Source of the DNA: Pseudomonadota bacterium
GTDB taxonomy: Bacteria; Desulfobacterota; Binatia; Binatales; Binataceae
Reading direction: 5' to 3'
DNA length: 64,000 bases
Assembly: GCA_021323675.1 (NCBI GenBank)
Contig: JAJPKP010000040.1
Coordinates: 1-64,000, forward strand
Shown here: one piece after another, positions 37,894 through 46,414 of the stretch
How the letters are laid out: every line of letters starts with the position of its first letter
Position numbering within the stretch: the first letter of the stretch is position 1
The notes under the pieces: generated by a model
Database searches by the model: none
Told to the model about the DNA's origin: nothing
The model's input: the letters and a program-made list of their open reading frames with translations, nothing else
Position numbers and translations under genes: made by a program

Positions 37894-38698
37894 AATCGTG
37901 AGCTTCGCCTCCGTTTTTGCCGCGGGTTAGAAACCTTCGGACGCGAGGATCCTGCGAGTGCGCCAGCAATTCCTTGGGGTCGCCGGCGGCGATCTGGACC
38001 CGGGAGTCAGCATCGAGGAACACGGAGTTGTTGCCGATGGCGAAGATGCTGGCGAGTTCATGCGTAACAACCACGATGGTTGTGCCGAGGTTGTTGCGCA
38101 GCTCGAGAATCAAATCGTCGAGCAGGCTGGAACTGATCGGATCGAGTCCGGCCGAAGGCTCATCAAAAAAAAGGATCTCGGGGTCGAGAGCCATCGCGCG
38201 CGCGAGTCCGGCACGTTTCTGCATCCCGCCGCTAATCTCGCTGGGGTAGAAGTCCTCGAAACCGCTCAGTCCGACCAGGGCAAGCTTTAGTGCGGCAATT
38301 TCGCGGATTTGCGCGGGCTTAAGATCGGTGAATTCTCCCAGCGGGAGCCCGACATTCTCCGCCAGGGTCATCGAACTCCATAGCGCGCCGCTCTGATACA
38401 GGACGCCGAAGCGGCGCAGCTTCTGTTCCCGCTGCAACGGGTTGGCCTTGGTGAAATTCAGATCGTCGTAGATGATTTCGCCGGTCGCGGGCTCTTTAAG
38501 TCCAATCAGATGCCGCAGCAGGGTGCTCTTGCCGCATCCGCTGCCGCCCATGATGATGAAGATGTCGCCGTGATTGACGACGAAATTGATCTCGCGCATC
38601 AGCACGAAACTGCCGTAGGCCATTGTCAGGTTGCGTACTTTGATATGCGCCTTGGAATTTCCGTTCACTGACGCGTTTTCCGAAGTGGCGTCGTTCAC
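37886..38698 (-). CDS. mlaF: MlaF-family ABC transporter ATPase
   Basis: An ATPase of 270 residues. Walker A GGSGCGKST, signature ISGGMQKRAGLARA, Walker B EILFFDEPSAGLDP and the H-switch VTHELASIF are all intact. The segment LMREINFVVNHGDIFIIMGGSG is typical of MlaF. It powers lipid transport together with the MlaE permease encoded 16 bases upstream. Confidence 0.94.
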   Translation of the reverse strand: MNDATSENASVNGNSKAHIKVRNLTMAYGSFVLMREINFVVNHGDIFIIMGGSGCGKSTLLRHLIGLKEPATGEIIYDDLNFTKANPLQREQKLRRFGVLYQSGALWSSMTLAENVGLPLGEFTDLKPAQIREIAALKLALVGLSGFEDFYPSEISGGMQKRAGLARAMALDPEILFFDEPSAGLDPISSSLLDDLILELRNNLGTTIVVVTHELASIFAIGNNSVFLDADSRVQIAAGDPKELLAHSQDPRVRRFLTRGKNGGEAHDYG

Positions 38699-38713
38699 TT
38701 GAGAATTCCGCGG

Positions 38714-39871
38714 TTAGATTCCGATAACGTTGAAGACCACGGCGAACACGCCACACGCCACGACTCCCATTACGATCGACATAACCACCGCCTGGGTTGC
38801 CGCGTCGCCGACGGCCGACGAACTGTTGCCGCATTGGAAGCCCTTCAGGCATCCAGCGACCCCGATCAGGAAGCCATAAACGGTCGCCTTGAAAAGTCCG
38901 CCGAACAGATTGGTCAAGGTTAAGGTTGTGATGGTTTCCTGCACGTAACTGCGCGCCGAGAGGCCCAGCATGCCGATCCCAACGAACAGGCCGCCCGCTA
39001 TCCCGAGCAAGTCCGCGAATACGCACAACAGCGGCATCATCAGCACCAGCGCCAGCACGCGCGGCAACACCAGGAACTCCATCGGCGAAATTCCCATCGT
39101 GACCAGCACGTCGATTTCCTGCGTCACTTTCATGGTGCCCAGTTTCGCCGCGAACGCCGCGCCGGTGCGGCCGGACATGATTACGGCGGTCATGATCGCC
39201 CCCATGTCGCGGGTCATTCCGATGCAAACCAGGTCCGCCACGAAGATGGACGCACCGAACTGCGCAAGCTGAACTGCGCCCATAAATGCGAGAATCACGC
39301 CGACCAGGAACGCAATCAACGACACGATTCCTACGGCATCGGCGCCGCAATTTTTGACCACTTCCGCGAGATCGGAGCGTCGGTAGCGCGCCTTGCCCGA
39401 GAGGAAGCTGACGAAGGCAACGCAAAGATCGCCCAGGAACGCCATGAAGTCGTGCACTGACAGGCCGTACCCAATGGTGGCATCGCCCAGCCGATCTAAG
39501 ATCCCGGCTTTGACTGCTTCGTGGCGAGCGCCCTTCTTTTCGGGGACCGCCTCTGCCAGCTCGAGCAGTCGTCTCAGTCCCGCGGACAGTCCTTGACGAT
39601 CCTGGTTGATCCCTAGAGCGCGGCAGAACTCGCTGCTCTTCACCAGAAACGAAAGCAGCCCGCTATCCCAACTGGTCAGTTGAGTCGTGTCGAACAAGAC
39701 GCGTTCAACTTTGGGAGAGGACTGGAGCTCGGCCCGAACGATTGTCGGGGACGGAAGATCCTGTTTGAGGTGCCAGGACCCGGCAACGCTCACGCGCAGG
39801 GTTGCTCGATCGATTCGCGAAAGCGAGACGGTACCCTGGCCGACTGATGACGGCTGCTCGATGGTTTCCAT
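38714..39871 (-). CDS. mlaE: MlaE-family permease with N-terminal STAS-like domain
   Basis: A protein of 385 residues. The first 110 residues form a STAS-like domain (VERVLFDTTQLTSWDSGLLSFLVKSSEFC), as in the fused MlaB-MlaE type. The rest is the MlaE permease with GMTRDMGAIMTAVIMSGRTGAAFAAKLGTMKVTQEIDVLVTMGISPMEFLVLPR. In enteric Mla the STAS partner MlaB is separate. First gene of mlaE-F-D-pqiC; a 20-base palindrome lies 75 bases upstream. Confidence 0.93.
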   Translation of the reverse strand: METIEQPSSVGQGTVSLSRIDRATLRVSVAGSWHLKQDLPSPTIVRAELQSSPKVERVLFDTTQLTSWDSGLLSFLVKSSEFCRALGINQDRQGLSAGLRRLLELAEAVPEKKGARHEAVKAGILDRLGDATIGYGLSVHDFMAFLGDLCVAFVSFLSGKARYRRSDLAEVVKNCGADAVGIVSLIAFLVGVILAFMGAVQLAQFGASIFVADLVCIGMTRDMGAIMTAVIMSGRTGAAFAAKLGTMKVTQEIDVLVTMGISPMEFLVLPRVLALVLMMPLLCVFADLLGIAGGLFVGIGMLGLSARSYVQETITTLTLTNLFGGLFKATVYGFLIGVAGCLKGFQCGNSSSAVGDAATQAVVMSIVMGVVACGVFAVVFNVIGI

Positions 39872-39945
39872 CGTGGCGACAGTTTCGTTCAGAAGCCGAC
39901 CCTTCCGACTTCAGCAAAATCCTGCCGGAAGCGGAAAGACGCAGA

Positions 39946-39965
39946 AATAGGACCTTGGTCCTATT
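39946..39965. promoter_or_regulatory. Extended palindrome AATAGGACCTTGGTCCTATT between divergent genes
   Basis: A perfect inverted repeat with 9-base arms and a TT spacer, the longest copy of the GACC-TT-GGTC motif. It lies in the 138-base divergent gap, 75 bases from the mlaE start and 45 bases from the glycine-zipper gene start. Its GGAC-N4-GTCC layout is that known for DosR-type boxes. Confidence 0.65.
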
Positions 39966-40009
39966 GAGCCCTGGCGGAGAATCCGGCAGAACCCAGTCGA
40001 AGGTGGAAG

Positions 40010-40525
40010 ATGCTCTCACCTCGCGCAAAAACTCAGGCGGCCAAAGTCACCTTGATCTTCATGCTCATTGGCTTCTGGCCCTTCCTCGCTCAGGCGCAAA
40101 GCAGTCAGATGTACATCTATCCCGCAAAGGGACAGACGCCCGCGCAACAAGACAAGGATCGATATGAATGCCACACGTGGGCAGTTCAACAGACCGGATT
40201 CGATCCCGCCAAAAGCTATCCCAACGACCCCGGCTACCTCGACCCGCAGCCCTACCAACCTTCGCAACGGCACATGCTGAAAGGCGCGGGACGTGGGGCG
40301 GCGATGGGCGCAGTCGGTGGAGCGATCGCCGGAGATGCCGGCAAAGGAGCTGCTGCGGGAGCCGCGGTAGGAGGGATGGCTGGCGCCTTCCGACGAAGAG
40401 ACGAACGCCGGCAGCAGGCGACGGCGAACCAGGCGCAGCAGGCTCAGACGAGTGCCGCTCGCGCCGCGGACTATCAGCGCGCGATGGCCGCCTGCCTGCA
40501 GGGACGCGGATACAACGTAAATTGA
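40010..40525 (+). CDS. Glycine-zipper exported protein
   Basis: A protein of 171 residues. A signal peptide (ending near AQA, residue 30) is followed by YECHTWAVQQTGFDP, a motif shared by many small exported proteins. A glycine zipper follows at about 90-127 (GAGRGAAMGAVGGAIAGDAGKGAAAGAAVGGMAGA), then a Q/A-rich helix and a final CLQGRGYNV. Glycine zippers pack into membranes; an outer-membrane or periplasmic site is likely. The start is ATG 40010 after AAGGTGGAAG. Divergent from mlaE and may share its regulatory palindrome. Confidence 0.82.
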   Translation: MLSPRAKTQAAKVTLIFMLIGFWPFLAQAQSSQMYIYPAKGQTPAQQDKDRYECHTWAVQQTGFDPAKSYPNDPGYLDPQPYQPSQRHMLKGAGRGAAMGAVGGAIAGDAGKGAAAGAAVGGMAGAFRRRDERRQQATANQAQQAQTSAARAADYQRAMAACLQGRGYNVN

Positions 40526-40552
40526 CGCGGCCACCTACACGATGGACGCGAC

Positions 40553-41146
40553 TCAAGCGGCCAAGCTCTTCGTTGCGTCCTTCTCCAGGATCAGGATGAA
40601 GAGCCGGATGCGGGTCTCGAGTTCCATGAGAGCCTTCTTGAATGTGAGCCTGGTGGTGGACTCTGGACCTCCCTCGGACGGCTCGGTTATGTGCCACTGC
40701 ATAACCCGCGGGTTTCCGGGCCAACTCGAAGGCAGCCCATCCGGCCACCGCTCGCCGATGACGATGATGAAATCCATCCTCGGCGAATCGCCGTCAAGGA
40801 AGCGCTGATAGCTCTTTGGTTGAAGGTCTTCTCGCCACAGTCGCCGGCTCTTCAGCACCTCGACCGCAAGAAGATGCACTCCTGGTCCGGGCTGCCTGCC
40901 CGCGCTGAAGGCGCGGATTCCGTCGCCGCCCAGGCTCTTCATCAGGGCTTCCGCCATGACGCTCGCGGCGGAGTTGTCGGGAGAAACAAACAGCACATTA
41001 CAAGAGAGGCCCGGATTCCTTGTACTCCGAAGCCGATTCCCCGACCGAACTATCCCGGCCGCTGCGCCTCTTCCGTCATCGCTGTTTTGCGGTTGCGGTA
41101 AACCTGGGTTGCCGTGCGACTCTTGGGGACTCTCGAGGGTTGTCAT
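40553..41146 (-). CDS. ArsC/LMW-PTP-like protein lacking catalytic residues
   Basis: A protein of 197 residues. From residue 50 it follows the low-molecular-weight phosphatase/arsenate reductase fold (NVLFV...NSA.S.MAEALM, then FSAG at the usual place, and DFIIVIGER). The C-x5-R loop normally reads CTGNSARS; here it is SPDNSAAS, so the nucleophile Cys is S55 and the Arg is A61. The usual late DP motif is TEP. It is therefore probably not an active phosphatase or reductase. The first 48 residues are unconserved and possibly disordered. Confidence 0.75.
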   Translation of the reverse strand: MTTLESPQESHGNPGLPQPQNSDDGRGAAAGIVRSGNRLRSTRNPGLSCNVLFVSPDNSAASVMAEALMKSLGGDGIRAFSAGRQPGPGVHLLAVEVLKSRRLWREDLQPKSYQRFLDGDSPRMDFIIVIGERWPDGLPSSWPGNPRVMQWHITEPSEGGPESTTRLTFKKALMELETRIRLFILILEKDATKSLAA

Positions 41147-41438
41147 AACTGTAACGCCTGCATTGCTTGAAGAGCACGCGGGATGCCAGACGGAAAGCCT
41201 CGTATTTCGGAGCCCTTATGCGAGCGGCTGTGCCGTTAGGGAGCACACTTTTTTCTGAATCCTGTCGCGCAACGAAACAGTCTTCAACATCGCCAATGTT
41301 TCGGAGAGAAACGACGACGAGGTTACGTATCAGTGCATGATGACGTCTTCTGATGTCTGTTTATGCTGATACTTATGAGGTCGAGCCGGACAGGCGACCC
41401 GCGAAAGCCTTGCGACCCGGTTCATTTGCCGCCGGTCT

Positions 41439-42440
41439 CTATTGGCCAGGCTGTTTCGGCGAAGCCATCTGAGGGACGGCCAGGAGCTGGCTCGGACGAG
41501 AAGCGCTGTTTGAGACGGCGCGTACCGATGTTTCGTCGTTTTTGTCGGCCGACTGGATTTCCACTTCGACTCGTTGATCCAGCTTCAGAGGAACGCGTTC
41601 GAGCACATCGATCTTGACCATCAACACACCGACGTCAGTGGGGCTCGCGGGATCCTGAGGTTTCAATTCCCGCGCCACTACATCGGCGGGAATTTGTTCC
41701 ACTCGCCCCCGCCAGGATCGGCCGGGGTAGCCTTCGGCGGTGATAAGAACGGGGGAGCCGATCGCGATTCGTCCCGCGTCGAATTCATCGACTTCCGCCT
41801 CAACGCGGGCGCGGGATGGATCCGCGATGGTTACGATCCGATCGCCGGCGGAAACGATCTGCCCGGGCTCGACGAAGCGCTTCACGACAACGCCGTCGAT
41901 TGGGGCGACGACGCGGGTTTTTTCGACCATGGTCCGATAGTAGTCGGCATCCGCGACCGCCTGATCGCGCCGCGCGGTGGATTCAGCGAGGTCGCGCCGC
42001 GCGCGATCGAGCATCTCGCGCGATGCGGCGTTGGAAGTGAACAGTTTTTCCACCCGTTCCGTTTCGCGTGACAAATAGTCGATGTCGGCCCGTGCTTCCG
42101 CGATTCTGGCGCGTGCCTGCGCGAGTTGCGCGCGCTGGCGGCGGCTGTCGATTTGTGCGATGAGATCGCCTTTGCGGACGGTCTGATTCTCGCTCACAGG
42201 CAATGCGACGATTTCTCCCGCCACTTCAGTGCCGAGGACAAGGTGCGCTCCGGGGCGAGCAACATATTTTCCTTCTCCCCGCACCGCGCGAGCGTCATGG
42301 TCGGCGGGCCGCGGATCGACTTCTTCTCTGGCAATCGCGTCTTGCGCCATCGGGAAGAAGGGCCTGTCACGCTTGATAAGCGCGGCGACTCCGACGGCGA
42401 TGCTGGCGAACAGGATGATCCTAACCACGCTCTGGGTCAT
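41439..42440 (-). CDS. HlyD/DevB-like efflux adaptor
   Basis: A periplasmic adaptor of 333 residues: membrane anchor at residues 5-22, lipoyl half (GTEVAGEIVALPVSENQTVRKGDLIAQID), helical hairpin (about 105-165), second lipoyl half (VVAPIDGVVVKRFVEPGQIVSAGDRIVTIADPS), then beta-barrel. It overlaps the ATPase gene as ATGA. The last of four overlapping or nearly touching genes, with ATPase and permease upstream, so it forms a MacAB/DevBCA-type exporter. Confidence 0.9.
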   Translation of the reverse strand: MTQSVVRIILFASIAVGVAALIKRDRPFFPMAQDAIAREEVDPRPADHDARAVRGEGKYVARPGAHLVLGTEVAGEIVALPVSENQTVRKGDLIAQIDSRRQRAQLAQARARIAEARADIDYLSRETERVEKLFTSNAASREMLDRARRDLAESTARRDQAVADADYYRTMVEKTRVVAPIDGVVVKRFVEPGQIVSAGDRIVTIADPSRARVEAEVDEFDAGRIAIGSPVLITAEGYPGRSWRGRVEQIPADVVARELKPQDPASPTDVGVLMVKIDVLERVPLKLDQRVEVEIQSADKNDETSVRAVSNSASRPSQLLAVPQMASPKQPGQ

Positions 42441-43129
42441 AGGGGCTCCTCTTTTGATTCCGCCACGATGCGCCCGTCGCGGATTTCCACCACGCGATCG
42501 GCGATCGCGTGCAAGGCGGGGTCATGCGTGACTATCAGCAGGCCTTTGTCGCGCCTGGTCGCCAGATCCCTGAACATCGCCATCACGCGGCCGCCGATCT
42601 CCGAGTCGAGACTGGAAGTCGGTTCGTCCGCCAGTATCAGAGCTGGATTGCCGCACAAGGCGCGCGCGATCGCGACCCGCTGTTTCTGCCCGCCGGAAAG
42701 GTCGCGCGGGAGCGCGTGGCGTTTGTCCTCGAGGCCGACGGCGATGACGAGTTCTTCGGCTTCGATCCTTGCGGCTCGATTGCGCACTCCCTTCATATTC
42801 AGGGCGAACTGAACGTTTTCGAGCACCGTCAGCGCGGGAAACAGATTGAAGTGCTGAAATACGAACCCGATCGCATGGCGGCGAATCCGGGCCAGGTCGC
42901 GCCCGCCAAGCGAGGTGACCGACGTCCCGTTTACCATCACCTGCCCGGAGGTCGGTGCGAGGATGCATCCTGCGATCGAGAGGAAAGTGGTTTTGCCGGA
43001 GCCGGACGGGCCGTTCAGGATCACGACCTCGCCGGCTTCGACCGACAACGATGCTCCCTTGAGCGCTTGTATTGCGTCGCGCCCGTCGCGGTAGCTCTTC
43101 GTTACATCGCGCGCTTCAAGCACTCGCAT
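42437..43129 (-). CDS. ABC exporter ATPase (LolD/MacB/DevA type)
   Basis: An ATPase of 230 residues. Walker A GPSGSGKTT, signature LSGGQKQRVAIARAL, Walker B ALILADEPTSSLDS and the H-loop THD are intact. VFQHFNLFPALTVLENV is the usual Q-loop region of the LolD/MacB group. The start is ATG 43129, nine bases after the permease stop; the open frame extends upstream into the permease gene and is unconserved there. Confidence 0.93.
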   Translation of the reverse strand: MRVLEARDVTKSYRDGRDAIQALKGASLSVEAGEVVILNGPSGSGKTTFLSIAGCILAPTSGQVMVNGTSVTSLGGRDLARIRRHAIGFVFQHFNLFPALTVLENVQFALNMKGVRNRAARIEAEELVIAVGLEDKRHALPRDLSGGQKQRVAIARALCGNPALILADEPTSSLDSEIGGRVMAMFRDLATRRDKGLLIVTHDPALHAIADRVVEIRDGRIVAESKEEPL

Positions 43130-43137
43130 AGGGATGC

Positions 43138-44265
43138 TCAATTGCGAAAGACGAGGGCGGGGTCGATCGAGGAAACCTTTCGAAACGAGAGCATCGCGGC
43201 GCCCACGCACAGCCCGAGAGTTCCAAGGTAGATGCAACCCAGCAGCGCGGGCGTCATCTCCAGCGCCAGTCCCCGGCCCTTGACCACCCATCCAAACACG
43301 GCAGCCAGCGCGATTCCGATCACGAAACCGACCGCCGCGTCGATCGTGGCTTGCCTGACCAGGATCGCGTAAATGTCGCGATTACTGCATCCTATGGACT
43401 TCAGAGTGCCGTACTCGCGCGAATGCTCCATCGTCGAGGTGTACAGGGTCTGAGCCACGACCACCACGCCGACCAGGCATCCGAGAAACACCGTAACCGC
43501 GAAATCGAGGCCCAGCGCGGTCTTCATCAGCCAATAGTCGCGCGTGCGCTTCGCCCATTCCTCGGCCGTGTACACGTCGTTGTAAGGAAGGAGCCGGCGA
43601 ATCTTCCGGGCCACGCTTTGGGGGTCAGCGCCCGGGAGAAGTTTTACCACGACATAAGCGGTTGTTCCGGACAGCGCCAAGGGCATCAGGCTTTCGGCGG
43701 GACCATAATTCATAAACACGATTGGCACATCGATGAACGAGCGCGCGTCGCGGGTCGTCCCGATGATTTGAAAACGCCGGCCCTCGACCTCGCGGTATTC
43801 ACCGAGGCCAAAGTTGCCAAGCCGACGGGTCGAGGATTCATCGATCATGATGAAGTCGCCGCGTTCGAGGTCGCCGCGGTAACCGCGAACCGTTTCCCAG
43901 GGGAAATTCCATTCCCGCGGGTTTTCCAGCGCATAAATCATGACTCCCTCCATCGCACCGCTCGGCAGCACCATCTGCGCCACGTACACCAACAGGTTGT
44001 CAGCGCGCGCCACCCCGGGTACCGAGCGAACGCGCAATACCTGCGCACCAGAGAAGAAGTGGGGGAAGTCGATGCTCTCGGAATGCCGCGAAGTGATCCA
44101 AAGGTCGGCGCCGAAACGGCGGATGTTGATGACGGCGTCATTCATCAAGCCCGCGAGGATGCTGGCCTGCACGGTCACCAGCAGGACGGAAAAGGCGACA
44201 CCGGAGACCGTGATCAGGAAGCGAATCTTGTCGTGAATCAGGTTCTTGAAGGCGAGGTCAATCAT
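43138..44265 (-). CDS. FtsX/DevC-type ABC permease
   Basis: A permease of 375 residues: one N-terminal helix (about 17-38), a 220-residue periplasmic domain, then three C-terminal helices with the FtsX-like motif EYGTLKSIGCSNRDIYAILVRQATIDAAVGF. This four-helix plan is that of MacB/DevC/LolC permeases. The start is ATG 44265, overlapping the acyltransferase gene by eight bases; the longer frame to 44412 runs inside that gene. Confidence 0.9.
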   Translation of the reverse strand: MIDLAFKNLIHDKIRFLITVSGVAFSVLLVTVQASILAGLMNDAVINIRRFGADLWITSRHSESIDFPHFFSGAQVLRVRSVPGVARADNLLVYVAQMVLPSGAMEGVMIYALENPREWNFPWETVRGYRGDLERGDFIMIDESSTRRLGNFGLGEYREVEGRRFQIIGTTRDARSFIDVPIVFMNYGPAESLMPLALSGTTAYVVVKLLPGADPQSVARKIRRLLPYNDVYTAEEWAKRTRDYWLMKTALGLDFAVTVFLGCLVGVVVVAQTLYTSTMEHSREYGTLKSIGCSNRDIYAILVRQATIDAAVGFVIGIALAAVFGWVVKGRGLALEMTPALLGCIYLGTLGLCVGAAMLSFRKVSSIDPALVFRN

Positions 44266-45181
44266 TGCGCTGCGCTCCCTGAAAAGAAGATTCGATCGAG
44301 TCGCGTGAGCGCGGATCAGATCCGATGGAACTCGCACGCGATTCAGCCCGAGTCCGAGCGAGGCGTGAAGCCTGACCTGACGGTGCCCGCTCGCCGCCAG
44401 GCAGGCACGCATCCGGCATCCCCAGTTTGATGGCGATTCGCAGGCGGGCCTCGCGGGCGAGGTCGCGCCGGGTCGTTTGGCGCGGAACCATCGGATCGCA
44501 GAACTGCACGCGCGCGACGATCGCGGGTTCCTTCACGATTCCCGCGATCGATTGCATCAGCGTGATGTCGCCGCAGTAAGCCGGACTGGTCGTGCGCGTC
44601 CCATCCGGGCGCAGGTACGATAACGCGATCGGCTGAACCGGCGTGCCCGCAGCTATCGCGGATTGGAACAGAGCCGGATGAAATTGCAGCAGGTTGCTGC
44701 CGTCAGTCGATGTGCCTTCCGGAAAAAACGCAACCCGCTCGCCGTGCGCGAGCGCCGCGGCGGCTTCTTCAGCAGCGCTCTTGGCGCCGCGCGCGCTGCC
44801 GCGGGTAATTCCGATGGTCCCTCCGCCCCTGAGGATCGCGCCGAAGACGGGCCAGTCGAAAGCCTCGGCTTTGGCCACGAAGCGGCACGGCATCAGCGCG
44901 AGGATCACATACGAGTCGAGCCAGGAAATGTGGTTTGAGACCACCAGCAGCGGGCGCCCGTCTTCCGGCCGATCTCCTACGGCGCGTACTTCGATCTCAA
45001 GTGCTCTCAGTAGCTGGCGCGAGAGGCTCTGGACCGCGCAATTCCGGCGCGCCACCTCCAGGTAGGGCAGGAATGCGGTGGAGGCGAGCCACTGATTGGC
45101 GACGCCGGCCCAGAATCGCGTCCAGCGCGTGAGTTTCGCGGCCCACATTTCGCTGCGCTCATTGAGTGCTTCAGCGAACAT
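44258..45181 (-). CDS. 1-acylglycerol-3-phosphate/lyso-ornithine-lipid O-acyltransferase (PlsC/OlsA-like)
   Basis: A protein of 307 residues of the PlsC family. The catalytic NHISWLD (H-x4-D) and the substrate motif FFPEGTSTDG are intact, and GTIGITRGS lies between. Hydrophobic stretches near residues 25-45 suggest membrane association. The C-terminal 50 residues are rich in R and S and unconserved. It starts a tight operon with an ABC exporter and is divergent from an OlsB-like gene, which favours an OlsA role (ornithine lipid) over general phosphatidate synthesis. That assignment is inference from context. Confidence 0.85.
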   Translation of the reverse strand: MFAEALNERSEMWAAKLTRWTRFWAGVANQWLASTAFLPYLEVARRNCAVQSLSRQLLRALEIEVRAVGDRPEDGRPLLVVSNHISWLDSYVILALMPCRFVAKAEAFDWPVFGAILRGGGTIGITRGSARGAKSAAEEAAAALAHGERVAFFPEGTSTDGSNLLQFHPALFQSAIAAGTPVQPIALSYLRPDGTRTTSPAYCGDITLMQSIAGIVKEPAIVARVQFCDPMVPRQTTRRDLAREARLRIAIKLGMPDACLPGGERAPSGQASRLARTRAESRASSIGSDPRSRDSIESSFQGAQRND

Positions 45182-45429
45182 GGTTTTCGCCTCAGGCGCG
45201 CAAGAGTAAGCTTGGAGTGTTACCGCACAACCGGCAGTTGTCTTTCAAAGCTTAAAATTGGCGTTAATGTTCCGCATCGGTTCGGCTGCGCAAAGCATCG
45301 CATCGCCAGACCTGTGATGTTGCCGGGCGGCTTCACGCGGAAGAAACGCACAATTTATCTAACGTGGTGGTTTGCAACTCCTCTTGACGTATACCTTCGC
45401 TGCGAATTCGAAGCAGAGGTGGATGTGCC

Positions 45430-46221
45430 ATGAGTCAGTGCATGCTCACGGATGTTCCGAACGAATTGCCGTCGCGCGTATCTTCCTGCCGCCGGTTTCT
45501 CGCCCGGCTCGCGCGCGATGGGACCGAGGTTCGCAAGGCGCAACGACTGCGTTACCGCGTCTTCGCGGAAGAGATGGGCGCGTCAATCCCGCGCCGCGAC
45601 GAGGGGTTGGACTGCGATGAATTCGATCTGCACTGCGAGCATCTCCTGGTTTACGACTCGGAGACCGGCGACGTCGTAGGAACGTACCGGATTTTGACGG
45701 CGCCTGCGGCGGCGCGCGCGGGGGGCTTCTACTCGGAGCGCGAGTTCCAACTCGACAATCTGGCGGCGCTCCGGCCGCGCACAATCGAGATAGGTCGCGC
45801 GTGCGTTGACAGCGAATGCCGAACCGGCAGCGTCATCGCGGTACTATGGGCGGCTTTGACGCGTTTCATTCTTCAGAGAGGCTACGAATACGTCATCGGA
45901 TGCTCCAGCGTACCGCTCGGCCAGGGCCATCGGCTGGCGGTCAGCATCTGCCAGTTCGTGCGAAGACGGCATGCGGGCCCCGCTTGCTGGCAGGTTGTCC
46001 CGCGAAAGCCGTTTCCGCTCGATGGCGCCGAATTGGACCCAGCTCCTCCACTTCCACCGCTGTTGAAAGGGTATCTGCGACTCGGCGCGTATGTGTGCGG
46101 CGAACCGGCCTGGGACACGGAATTCGGGACAGCGGATCTTCTGATGATGCTTCCGATGGCACGAATGAATCGGCGCTACGTGGAACGCTTCACGCGCTCG
46201 GATTCAGGCGATCTGTGTTGA
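45430..46221 (+). CDS. OlsB-like N-acyltransferase (GNAT fold)
   Basis: A protein of 263 residues of the hemolysin/OlsB acyltransferase family. Motifs are VRKAQRLRYRVFAEEMGA, DEFDLHCEHLLVYD, VVGTYRIL, EIGRACVDSECRTGSVIAVLWAAL and VIGCSSVPL. OlsB forms lyso-ornithine lipid by acylating ornithine with a 3-hydroxyacyl group from ACP. The start is ATG 45430. Divergent from the PlsC-like gene across 248 bases. Closely related enzymes acylate other amino acids, so ornithine is a probable rather than proven substrate. Confidence 0.82.
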   Translation: MSQCMLTDVPNELPSRVSSCRRFLARLARDGTEVRKAQRLRYRVFAEEMGASIPRRDEGLDCDEFDLHCEHLLVYDSETGDVVGTYRILTAPAAARAGGFYSEREFQLDNLAALRPRTIEIGRACVDSECRTGSVIAVLWAALTRFILQRGYEYVIGCSSVPLGQGHRLAVSICQFVRRRHAGPACWQVVPRKPFPLDGAELDPAPPLPPLLKGYLRLGAYVCGEPAWDTEFGTADLLMMLPMARMNRRYVERFTRSDSGDLC

Positions 46222-46414
46222 GCTGACGCCCTCGAGCCAGTATGGAGCCGCGTCTATGTAGGCGCGCGTCCAACACCTGCCGGAAGGTCCCAGTGGCCGC
46301 CGCCAACCCTTGACGGCGGGTTCGCACAGGGCTACCCGATACGCACACAGGTGCGAATTGGAGCCCCAACCTCCGAATCCGATTTGATTGGGCGGAAGGA
46401 TGGGGAATGAAGGG

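Noticed and set aside
16000..41500. The accessory region as an integrated mobile island
   Set aside because: No integrase, transposase, flanking direct repeats or tRNA-linked attachment site is visible, so I report it only as a functional cluster.
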